A stretch of DNA of 64,000 bases, from assembly GCA_020633075.1 (NCBI GenBank), contig JACKEI010000001.1, positions 992,001 through 1,056,000 of the forward strand, written 5' to 3'. Shown piece by piece: positions 8,203 through 15,625 of this stretch (position 1 is its first letter; every line of letters begins with the position of its first letter). The position numbers were made by a program, and so were the translations under genes. This DNA is from Sandaracinaceae bacterium (GTDB lineage: Bacteria > Myxococcota_A > Polyangia > Polyangiales > Houyiibacteriaceae). The notes beneath the pieces are model-generated. The model was given only the letters and a program-made list of their open reading frames with translations. It searched no databases and had not been told where the DNA came from.

Positions 8203-9777
8203 TCAGTTGCCGTCGCCCTCGGCGGGCTCCACGGCCGGCGGCTGGGGCATGCCCATGCGCGCGGTCCAGCCGGGCAGCCCCGAGAAGCCGGGTTGCCGCA
8301 CCGTGTCGGTGCCGCGGATGCCGGGGCCCTGCGTCATCGTGGTGTACTCGTCGGCGGTGTACTCGGGGTGTCCGTCCCCCTCGGCCACGTAGTCGGGCGG
8401 AGGCGGCCCGCCGGTGCCCACGCGCCAGATCTGGGTCGTGGGGGGGTAGACGTCGATGGACGCTTCGCGCCGCGCCTGGTTGGTCTCCATGTCGCGGATG
8501 ATGCGCCAGCGGGCCACGCGGAAGCCGGCCACGCCGCGCTGCCCGAGCACGCGCACCCCCGAGGGCAGGCTGCTGTCCTGGGTCTCGGACTCCGTGTAAG
8601 TCTGCACGGAGTCGATGCGGCGCACGAAGGTCACCATGTCGCGCTGCTCGAGCCCCAGGACCTCCGAGCGGGCGATGCCGCCCTCGAGTCGGATGCGCAC
8701 GACCACGGGGAAGGGGTGGTCGTTGCGGAAGACGAGGTTGATGCTGGGGTAGCTGACGGCCGCGTCGAGCCCGAGCTTGATGTAGAAGCTGGGACGGCTG
8801 TGCGGGTGGCGCTCCAGGATGGTGAGCCCGGCGAAGAAGGCGGCCGCGTGGATGGTGCCCGCGATCTGGCATGCGCCGCCGCCCAGGCCGTCGACCAGCT
8901 CGCCGCCGGCGATGACGGGCGCGGGCCGGAAGCCGCTCGCCTCGTTGCGCTCGCCCACCACGGCGTTGAAGTCGAAGACCTCGCCCGGGAGCAGCACCAG
9001 GCCGTCGATCTTGCTGGCCGCGACGCGCAGGTTGTGTGTGCGGTCGGCCGCGCTCTCGTTGAGGCTGTAGCGCGTCTCGAACTCGCCCAGGCGGGCGTCC
9101 ACGCGCACGTCTCGCAGCTCCTCGGCGGTGCGTCGCGCGTTCGTGCGGACCACGCGCACCGCCACGTCTCGCTCGCCGTGGTGCAGCGCGTCGTCGAGGT
9201 CGTCGAGGGTGGCCCACACGTCCAGCGAGAGCCCGGCTCGCTGCGGGATGATCTGTCGGGTGTCGGGGTCGAAGCGCGCGTCGCTCGGAGAGTGGTCGTG
9301 CAGGCGCTTGAGCTCCAGCAGCAGCGCGCGCGCGGGCTCCGCGTCGAAGCGCACGGGCAGCGCCAGGGTCAGCTCGCGCGCGTCTTCTGCCCGTCGGCGC
9401 AGGGCGCTGGCCGGGTTGTCAGCGTCTCGCAACAAGCGCGTGAGGTGCTCGACGTCGACGCTGCCCCCGAGATCCGCGCGGGTGCGCACCAGCGTCTCTT
9501 CGGTGAGCTGGAGGCGCAGGTTCACGCGCGCCCACTCGTCGGCGATGCGCCGTGCCTGAGCCGCGGCGTCCGTGAGCTCCACGGGTTGTCCGGCGACCCG
9601 CACGGTGGGAGGTGGGCGCTCGTCGGTCGCGGATGCGCGGGATGGCAGCACGGAAGGCAGGCTGATGAGCGCTGCGCCGCCGAGCATGCCGACACCGACC
9701 ACGGCGCGCGCGCGGGTCCACCATCGCGAAGGAGAGATCACGGTCGAGGCATCGCAGCTCCGGCCCTGATTGGTCAA
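8203..9777 (-). CDS. VanW-like family protein, envelope associated
   Basis: 524 residues with an N-terminal membrane segment (about 26-46) acting as anchor or signal. A helical region follows, and then a VanW domain at about 247-380, recognised by RTHNLRVAASKI, LPGEVFDFNAVVGER and the Cys-containing GLGGGACQIAGTI motif. The C-terminal 100 residues are Pro/Gly-rich. VanW was named from a vancomycin-resistance cluster, but its biochemical activity is not established; related proteins are linked to peptidoglycan. Its start overlaps the tetR stop by 4 bp, so expression should be coupled to the regulator upstream. No vanHAX-like gene is nearby. Confidence 0.85.
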   Translation of the reverse strand: MTNQGRSCDASTVISPSRWWTRARAVVGVGMLGGAALISLPSVLPSRASATDERPPPTVRVAGQPVELTDAAAQARRIADEWARVNLRLQLTEETLVRTRADLGGSVDVEHLTRLLRDADNPASALRRRAEDARELTLALPVRFDAEPARALLLELKRLHDHSPSDARFDPDTRQIIPQRAGLSLDVWATLDDLDDALHHGERDVAVRVVRTNARRTAEELRDVRVDARLGEFETRYSLNESAADRTHNLRVAASKIDGLVLLPGEVFDFNAVVGERNEASGFRPAPVIAGGELVDGLGGGACQIAGTIHAAAFFAGLTILERHPHSRPSFYIKLGLDAAVSYPSINLVFRNDHPFPVVVRIRLEGGIARSEVLGLEQRDMVTFVRRIDSVQTYTESETQDSSLPSGVRVLGQRGVAGFRVARWRIIRDMETNQARREASIDVYPPTTQIWRVGTGGPPPPDYVAEGDGHPEYTADEYTTMTQGPGIRGTDTVRQPGFSGLPGWTARMGMPQPPAVEPAEGDGN

Positions 9778-10487
9778 CTTTTGGAGGGCGGGCGAACCGC
9801 CGCCATGATCATGTCCGCGGTGGCCTGCGCGTGTCGTTCCAGGAACGCGCGCTCGCTCATCCCCTCCGGACGCGCGCCCAACGACTCCGCGAAGGCGCGC
9901 AGGGCGATGAGCGATGGGCCGCCGCTGAACACCAGGAAGAAGAGGGAGGACCAGGGCACGTCCCGGAGGAGCCCCTGCTTGGTGGCGGCGTCGATGAGCG
10001 TGCGGGCGATGTCGAGGAAGCCGCGCACGTGCTTCCCCACGATGTACTCGAGGCGCTCACCGCCGCGCGCGCCCTCGTACGAGATGATCTGGAACCCCTC
10101 CGGGTACTCGGCCGCGAGCATCACGTACATGACCACCAGCTCGCGTACCTGCTCGAGGGCGTCGCCCCCTTGGGCCAGCTGCGCCACACGGGGCAGGATC
10201 TCGCCGCTCACGGAACCGAAGCTGTGGTCGATGCACGCCTCCCACAGCGCTTGCTTGGACCCGAAGTAGTGGTGCAGGAGCGTGTTGCTGACGCCCACCT
10301 CGCGGGCGATCTGCCGGACGCTAGCGCCCTCGAAGCCGTCCCGCGCGAAGATGCCGAGCGCGATCCGCAGCGCGTGATCGCGGTCGAAGGGCGCGTCTTC
10401 ACCATCGAGACGCGGCCGTCCAGGGCGCCGCGGGGCATCCGCCGCCGCATCGCTCGAGCCCCCCTCCTTCTCGTCCCGGCTCGGCAC
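9774..10487 (-). CDS. TetR/AcrR family transcriptional regulator
   Basis: 237 residues from GTG 10487. A basic, Pro-rich tail precedes the TetR DNA-binding domain (about 34-82): ALGIFARDGFEGASVRQIA, then VSNTLLHHYFGSKQALWEA. The C-terminal ligand-binding half resembles the TetR_C type found in regulators of lipid or efflux genes, but the ligand is not readable. It begins 2 bp after glyA and overlaps the vanW-like gene by 4 bp, so it is inside the operon. Autoregulation of this operon is possible; no clear palindromic operator was found. Confidence 0.92.
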   Translation of the reverse strand: MPSRDEKEGGSSDAAADAPRRPGRPRLDGEDAPFDRDHALRIALGIFARDGFEGASVRQIAREVGVSNTLLHHYFGSKQALWEACIDHSFGSVSGEILPRVAQLAQGGDALEQVRELVVMYVMLAAEYPEGFQIISYEGARGGERLEYIVGKHVRGFLDIARTLIDAATKQGLLRDVPWSSLFFLVFSGGPSLIALRAFAESLGARPEGMSERAFLERHAQATADMIMAAVRPPSKS

Positions 10488-10489
10488 GT

Positions 10490-11737
10490 TCAGGAGACGG
10501 GTACGCCAGGCGCCGGGAACTTGTCACAGAGCGCCTTCACCTCGGCGGCGATGCCTGCGATCTTGGCCTCGTCCGTGACGTTGTCCACGACGTCCGCCAT
10601 CCAGTCGCCGAGCTGCTGCATCTCGGCCGCGCCCATGCCGCGGGCGGTGATGGCGGGCGTCCCGATGCGTACGCCGCTCGGGTCGAAGGGCTTGCGCGGG
10701 TCGAAGGGGATGGAGTTGTAGTTGGTGACGATGCCCGCGCGGTCCAGGGCCTGGGCGGCGACCTTGCCAGGGACCCCCTTGGGCGTGAGGTCCATGAGCA
10801 CCAGGTGGTTGTCCGTGCCGCCCGTGATGAGCGCGAACCCGCGCTCCTCGAGGCGGGCCGCCAGCACCTTGGCGTTGGACACGACGTTGGCAGCGTACTG
10901 CTTGAACTCGGGGGTCATGGCCAGCTTGGCGGCGACGGCGATGCCGGCCGTGGTGCCGTTGTGGGGGCCGCCCTGCAAGCCGGGGAAGACCGACTTGTCG
11001 ATGGCCTTCTGGTGCTTCTCGTCGCACAGGATCATGCCGCCGCGTGGGCCACGCAGCGTCTTGTGCGTGGTGGAGCTGATGACCTCGGCGAGCCCCACGG
11101 GGCTCTGATGCGCGCCGCCAGCGATGAGGCCGCTGATGTGCGCGATGTCGGCCACCAGGATGGCACCCACCTCGCGCGCGATCTCCGCGAAGCGCGCGAA
11201 CTCGATCTCGCGCGGGTAGGCGGTGGCACCGCAGAAAAGCAGCTTGGGCTTGTGCTCACGCGCCAGCGACGCGACCTGGTCGAAGTCGATGCGGTGGTCG
11301 GACTCGCGCACGCCGTACTGCACGGCGTTGAAGTAGCTGCCGCTGATGCTGACCTTCCAGCCGTGCGTCAGGTGGCCGCCGCTCGGGAGCCCCATGCCCA
11401 TGACCGTGTCACCGGGCTTGCAGAAGGCGAAGTACACCGCCAGGTTGGCGGGCGAGCCGGAGTAGGGCTGCACGTTGGCGTGGTCCACGCCGAACAGCTG
11501 CTTCACGCGCGAGACCGCCAGCGACTCCACGCCGTCGATGAACTCCTGGCCCTCGTAGTAGCGCTTGCCGGTGTAGCCCTCGGAGTACTTGTTGTTCAAC
11601 ACGCTCCCGCAGGCCTCCATGACGGCTGGCCACGCGTAGTTCTCGGACGGGATGAGCCGCATGGTGCGGTGCTGACGCGCCTCCTCCTTGGTGATCAGGT
11701 CGGCGATCTCGGGATCCATCTGCTGCAGCTCGGACAT
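10490..11737 (-). CDS. glyA: Serine hydroxymethyltransferase
   Basis: This full-length 415-residue PLP enzyme interconverts serine and glycine with tetrahydrofolate, feeding one-carbon metabolism in the cytoplasm. The PLP lysine lies in SSTTHKTLRGPRGG (Lys226). Other family signatures are LIPSENY, NKYSEGYTGKRYYEGQEFID, QPYSGSPANLAVYFA and SGLIAGG. GGAGAAG lies just upstream of ATG 11737. It is the first gene of the run continuing through tetR, the vanW-like gene, coaBC and the kinase gene, so one-carbon and coenzyme A genes are cotranscribed with envelope functions. Confidence 0.97.
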   Translation of the reverse strand: MSELQQMDPEIADLITKEEARQHRTMRLIPSENYAWPAVMEACGSVLNNKYSEGYTGKRYYEGQEFIDGVESLAVSRVKQLFGVDHANVQPYSGSPANLAVYFAFCKPGDTVMGMGLPSGGHLTHGWKVSISGSYFNAVQYGVRESDHRIDFDQVASLAREHKPKLLFCGATAYPREIEFARFAEIAREVGAILVADIAHISGLIAGGAHQSPVGLAEVISSTTHKTLRGPRGGMILCDEKHQKAIDKSVFPGLQGGPHNGTTAGIAVAAKLAMTPEFKQYAANVVSNAKVLAARLEERGFALITGGTDNHLVLMDLTPKGVPGKVAAQALDRAGIVTNYNSIPFDPRKPFDPSGVRIGTPAITARGMGAAEMQQLGDWMADVVDNVTDEAKIAGIAAEVKALCDKFPAPGVPVS

Positions 11738-11886
11738 GCGGCTTCTCCTGCGCCAACGGTCAACGTCGCGAGTAGGGCTCGCGTGGTCGGCGGACCTGAG
11801 CGCATGTAGCAGGCTCCGCGGGGGCTGACAAAGGTGCGCCGCGCGACTACGCAGCCCGTGGTGCGCTGTGGCACGATGAGTCGCGT

Positions 11887-12432
11887 ATGAACGACCTGTC
11901 GAACCTCGTCGCGAGCCACGTGCTGTGTCGCAACGGCAGGTCGGAGCATGACACGCAGCGCACCCTGCTGTTTCGTCCCCGCGCAGGCTGGATGGGCGCC
12001 GTGGCCTTCGGCTCGTGGGGCCTCGTCATCGCGGTGCCGCTGACAGGCTTCGCGCTGAGCGGAGGGCTTCCACCAGGGTCAGCCGGCGTCGTCTTGGCGC
12101 TGTCGTTCGTCGGGTACGCGCTCCTCTACGCGGCCGCGCGGTCGCTCGTGAACGGCGCTCGACTCGAACGCGAGAGCGGCGAGCTGCGCCTCTCCTTTGG
12201 TCCGCTGTGGCCGCGCCGCGCCCGCAGCTGGCGCCTGGCCGACGTGCGGGCCACCGCCATCGGCCTTCGCCCACCATCCTTCTGGCACCCGGCGACGCTG
12301 CGCGGCTTCCCTGTGGCGCAGCCCTTCCGCGTGGAGCTCTGCCTCGCCGACGGGACGCGTGCCCGGCTCCCGCTCACCCTGGGTCTGCGCGACGCCGAGG
12401 TCGTCGCACGCTTCGTGGACGAGCAGCTGTGA
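11887..12432 (+). CDS. Small integral membrane protein, PH-like C-terminal domain possible
   Basis: 181 residues. Two hydrophobic segments (about residues 39-57 and 64-84) form a hairpin typical of bacterial PH-like membrane proteins. The soluble tail carries alternating strands such as GELRLSFGPLW and FRVELCLADG and ends DAEVVARFVDEQL, which would fit a bPH-type domain. No specific function is recognised. It is transcribed divergently from glyA and is followed by a stem-loop and tRNA-Asp on the opposite strand. Confidence 0.65.
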   Translation: MNDLSNLVASHVLCRNGRSEHDTQRTLLFRPRAGWMGAVAFGSWGLVIAVPLTGFALSGGLPPGSAGVVLALSFVGYALLYAAARSLVNGARLERESGELRLSFGPLWPRRARSWRLADVRATAIGLRPPSFWHPATLRGFPVAQPFRVELCLADGTRARLPLTLGLRDAEVVARFVDEQL

Positions 12433-12499
12433 GTGTGCGGCGCGTGCAGAGCGAACGCGCAGAGCGTGCTCCGCGCGCCCACACGCGAGACGGAAAAAC

Positions 12500-12530
12500 A
12501 AAGACCCCCTGAGAGGCTCAGGGGGTCTTT
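12500..12530 (-). terminator. Rho-independent terminator of tRNA-Asp
   Basis: A perfect 14-bp inverted repeat (12500-12513 with 12517-12530) encloses a 3-nt loop and is rich in G/C. Read on the minus strand it is followed by a T-rich run (complement of 12493-12499), directly downstream of the tRNA 3' end at 12535. It may also stop transcripts arriving from the membrane gene on the plus strand. Confidence 0.8.
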
Positions 12531-12534
12531 CCAG

Positions 12535-12608
<74 letters not shown>

Positions 12609-12700
12609 TGGTGGGGTGTCTCAGGGGCCTGCGCCCCGTCAACGGACGCACCTTCTAGCGCCCCCCTGTGTCGCTGTCAAAGGTTTCGGAACACTTTTTG

Positions 12701-14212
12701 TCAGGCCTGTTTTTCGGACGCCAGACCGACGGAGAGCGCCACCAACCCAGCGCGAGCTTTGTTGACTGTCTCCTGCCATTCGGACGCAGGGACCGAGGCC
12801 TCGACGACGCCCGCGCCCGCTTGCAGCAAGAGCGCGCCGTCCTTCGCGACGACGGTGCGGATGGCGATGGCCACGTCCATGTTGCCGTCGAAGCCGATGT
12901 AACCGACCGCGCCGCCGTAGACGCCGCGTCGCTCGGGCTCGAGCTCCTCGATGATCTGCATGGCCCGCACCTTGGGCGCGCCGCTCAGCGTCCCCGCGGG
13001 GAAGGTGGCGCGCAGCACGTCCAGCGCGTCGCAGCCCGGCGCGAGCCGGCCCTCCACGTTGGAGACGATGTGCATGACGTGCGAGTAGCGCTCGATCACC
13101 ATCTGCTCCGTGACCCGCACTTCGCCCGGGCCGCTGATCCGCCCCACGTCGTTGCGCCCCAGGTCCACCAGCATGACGTGCTCGGCGCGCTCCTTGGGGT
13201 CGTCCAGCAGGTCCTTGGCGTTGGCCTCGTCTTCTTCCACCGTGGCGCCTCGGTGTCGTGTGCCTGCGATGGGGCGCACGCTCACGACGCCGTCTTCGAG
13301 CCGCACGAGCGTCTCGGGGCTCGCGCCCGCGATCTGCAGCTCCGCGAAGCGCAGGAAGTACATGTAGGGGGAGGGGTTGATGGCGCGCATGGCCCGGTAC
13401 ACGTCGTAGACGTCGAAGTCGGGCGCGACCGGCACGCGGAAGCGCTGAGAGAGCACCACCTGGAAGATGTCCCCGGCCCGGATGTACTCTTGGGCCCGCA
13501 GGACCGCGTCCTCGAAGCGCCCGCGCTCGAAGTTGCTGGCGGGGAGCTCGAGGCTGGGCTGCTCGGGCAGCGACAGGGGTCGCGGCCGCCGTGGCGTGCT
13601 CAGCCTGGTGATCACGTCGTCCACGCGCGCCACCGCGGTGTGGTACGCGGCGTCGACGTCGGCTCCGCGTGGCACGTGTGCGGGCGCCACCACCTTGATG
13701 AGCTGCTTGGCGTTGTCGAAGATCAGCAGGGTGCCGCCGATGCCGAAGCAGAACTCCCAGTCGTCATCGGGCCCGAGCGCTGCGCCCACCTTGGGCTCGA
13801 AGCGGCGCACGGCGTCGTAGGTGACGTAGCCCACCGCCCCGCCCCAGAAGCGCGGCAGGCCCGGGACCTCGGCGGGCGGGACGTACTCGGCCAGCGTCTC
13901 GCGCAGCCGCTCCAGCGGGTCGACGCCGTCCTCGCGCGCGACCTCGTCGCCCACTACCACCTCGAAGCGGTCGCCGACGCCGCGCACGATGCGCTGCGGG
14001 TCGCAGCCCACGAAGCTGTAGCGCGCCCACTTCTCACCGCCGACGACGCTCTCGAGCAGGAACGCGCCGGCGCCGTCACCCAGCGTGGCTTGCGCCACGA
14101 CGGGCGTCACCACGTCGGCCAGGATCTCCCGGTACACCGGGATGACGGTGACTTGGGGCGTCTCGGCGAGCGCGCGGAATTGATCGAGGCTGAGACTCAC
14201 GTTGGCGGGCAT
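12701..14212 (-). CDS. trpE: Anthranilate synthase component I
   Basis: A chorismate-using enzyme of about 503 residues that makes anthranilate with ammonia from TrpG. Family motifs are present along its length: the Trp-site region FLLESVVGGEKWARYSFVG, then GDIFQVVLSQRFRV, SPYMYFLRF, SPETLVRLEDG, PIAGTRHRG, DLGRNDVGRI, FPAGTLSGAPKVRAMQII and the C-terminal DGNMDVAIAIRT. ATG 14212 (MPANVSLSLDQF) is preferred to the upstream start at 14248. It lies about 25 kb from trpG-trpD-trpC, so the two anthranilate synthase subunits are not cotranscribed. It ends a run that starts with an ABC exporter gene. Confidence 0.96.
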   Translation of the reverse strand: MPANVSLSLDQFRALAETPQVTVIPVYREILADVVTPVVAQATLGDGAGAFLLESVVGGEKWARYSFVGCDPQRIVRGVGDRFEVVVGDEVAREDGVDPLERLRETLAEYVPPAEVPGLPRFWGGAVGYVTYDAVRRFEPKVGAALGPDDDWEFCFGIGGTLLIFDNAKQLIKVVAPAHVPRGADVDAAYHTAVARVDDVITRLSTPRRPRPLSLPEQPSLELPASNFERGRFEDAVLRAQEYIRAGDIFQVVLSQRFRVPVAPDFDVYDVYRAMRAINPSPYMYFLRFAELQIAGASPETLVRLEDGVVSVRPIAGTRHRGATVEEDEANAKDLLDDPKERAEHVMLVDLGRNDVGRISGPGEVRVTEQMVIERYSHVMHIVSNVEGRLAPGCDALDVLRATFPAGTLSGAPKVRAMQIIEELEPERRGVYGGAVGYIGFDGNMDVAIAIRTVVAKDGALLLQAGAGVVEASVPASEWQETVNKARAGLVALSVGLASEKQA

Positions 14213-14260
14213 CGCCGCGCAGTATCGCAAAGGCAGCCCGCTTGTCACCTTGCGGGTGCA

Positions 14261-14815
14261 CTACGCGCCGCGAGCCGCCTCGAAGAGAGCCAGCGGCAGG
14301 TGGACGCGCGCGGCCTGCACGCAGGAGCTCTGCGCGCTCAGCATGACCGACATGAGCTCGTCGTCGTCGGCTTGTGCCAGGCTGAGCTCCACGGCGTAGG
14401 TCGCGGCGGCGGCGGCGCTGTACGGGTCGTCCGGGACCCTTGCGACGGCGGCCACGGCGTTCAGCAGCGCGGCCTCAGCGGGCGTCTTGGCGTGCGTGGC
14501 GGCCTCTTCACACAAGGCGGCGTGCTTGCCGCAGTTGGCAAAGGGCTCCCAGTGGATGGCCCACGCGTGCACGGACTCGAGCGCCGCCAGCGCCACCTCC
14601 GGCATCTCCCGCCCCGCGTGAGCCACGCGCACGCACGCCATGGCAGCGCGCGCGAGCGCCTCGCGAGGAAGGTGCAGGCGCGCCGCGATGCTCAGGAGCC
14701 AGTCGGCCCGGGGGCAGGCGGCCATAGCGGCGTTCCAGTCGGTGCCGAAGGGGCGAGCCCACTCGACCACGTCATGCTGTGCTCCCGCGTGCTGGAGCCA
14801 GGCCGCGACGCTCAA
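14261..14815 (-). CDS. Imm5-like putative immunity-type protein
   Basis: 184 residues, all-helical, starting at TTG 14815, which overlaps the stop of the lipoprotein gene (TTGA). The pattern CPRADWLLSIAARL followed by a conserved R..HAG helix, and a second half with ALCEEAA and several Ala-rich helices, resembles proteins annotated as Imm-5-type putative immunity proteins. No polymorphic toxin gene lies nearby, so an immunity role is only a family-name inference. Spacing of about 50 bp to trpE suggests cotranscription. Confidence 0.5.
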   Translation of the reverse strand: MSVAAWLQHAGAQHDVVEWARPFGTDWNAAMAACPRADWLLSIAARLHLPREALARAAMACVRVAHAGREMPEVALAALESVHAWAIHWEPFANCGKHAALCEEAATHAKTPAEAALLNAVAAVARVPDDPYSAAAAATYAVELSLAQADDDELMSVMLSAQSSCVQAARVHLPLALFEAARGA

Positions 14816-15495
14816 GACTCGGGGGCCACTTCGAGAGTGGTGTGCCCCTGGAACTCCAGGAGGCCGTTGCTGGCCGAGAAGCCGACGCCCGAGTAGCGCT
14901 GGAAGCGACCGCGCACGGTCACCTTGTTGCCGAGCGCGATGTCGGTCGGAATGGGGGGCGGCCCACCGGGCGTGGCGGCGGGCGCGGCGCCGCGGTTGCG
15001 ACGGGCTTCGGCCACGGCGTCGTCCACCTCTCCCTGGCGGGTGGCGTAGCCTGCCACCATGATGCGCTTGTTGGCGTCGGTCTCGGTGGGGGTGTCCGCG
15101 AGGTAGAAGTGCGGGGCCACGGCGCGCGGACAGGCTTCCTCGTTGTCGCAGTCGGGGCGTGCGTAGATCTCCACGACATAGCCGGTGACGGCGACATCGT
15201 GGTCCATGGTGTTGGCGCTCATGTGACGCACGCCGTACACGCTGTAGCTCTCGTCGCCGTAGCGGGTGGGGTGCGGCGGCGGCGGCAGGTCCGGGACGTC
15301 CGGCAGGTTCGGCACGGGGTCCGGCAGCCGCTCGACCACGACGTTGGCTTCCACTTCTTCACCGCAGCCCAGGAGCGCGACGAGGGCCAGCGGCCCCACG
15401 AGCCAGCGTGCGCGGGGAGCCTGCCACGCAGGCCCTGAAGGCGGCGCGGACAGGGACGACGAAGGGGAGCGAGGGGCGTGTGGGGTAGGTAGCAT
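14812..15495 (-). CDS. Predicted lipoprotein, unknown
   Basis: 227 residues from ATG 15495, chosen because GGAGG lies 10 nt upstream; the longer open frame back to 15807 is not protein-like at its start. An N-terminal segment ends in the lipobox LLGC (VALLGCGEE). A Pro-rich stretch follows (DVPDLPPPPHP), then a domain with many strands: VAVTGYVVEIYARPDC, VAPHFYLAD, KVTVRGRFQRY. The last part resembles an OB-like fold, of the kind seen in periplasmic nucleic-acid or small-ligand binding modules. This is a structural impression, not an assignment. Its stop overlaps the Imm5-like start. Confidence 0.7.
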   Translation of the reverse strand: MLPTPHAPRSPSSSLSAPPSGPAWQAPRARWLVGPLALVALLGCGEEVEANVVVERLPDPVPNLPDVPDLPPPPHPTRYGDESYSVYGVRHMSANTMDHDVAVTGYVVEIYARPDCDNEEACPRAVAPHFYLADTPTETDANKRIMVAGYATRQGEVDDAVAEARRNRGAAPAATPGGPPPIPTDIALGNKVTVRGRFQRYSGVGFSASNGLLEFQGHTTLEVAPES

Positions 15496-15625
15496 GCCGG
15501 GTGGATCCTCCGAGTCTGACCGCGGCTCGTCCGCAGCCAGACCAACGAGCGCGGAGCGTATCACGACCCGCGGTGTGCACAGAACCGTTTCTTGGCGTCG
15601 CGGGGTGAGCGTGGTGTCCACGGGG

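Noticed and set aside
7165..10269. 1034-codon open frame on the plus strand
   Set aside because: It lies antisense across coaBC, the vanW-like gene and tetR, all of which have full family motifs; the translation has none.
12668..14896. 742-codon frame antisense to trpE and the Imm5-like gene
   Set aside because: trpE is unmistakable on the other strand; the frame also runs into neighbouring genes without domain motifs.
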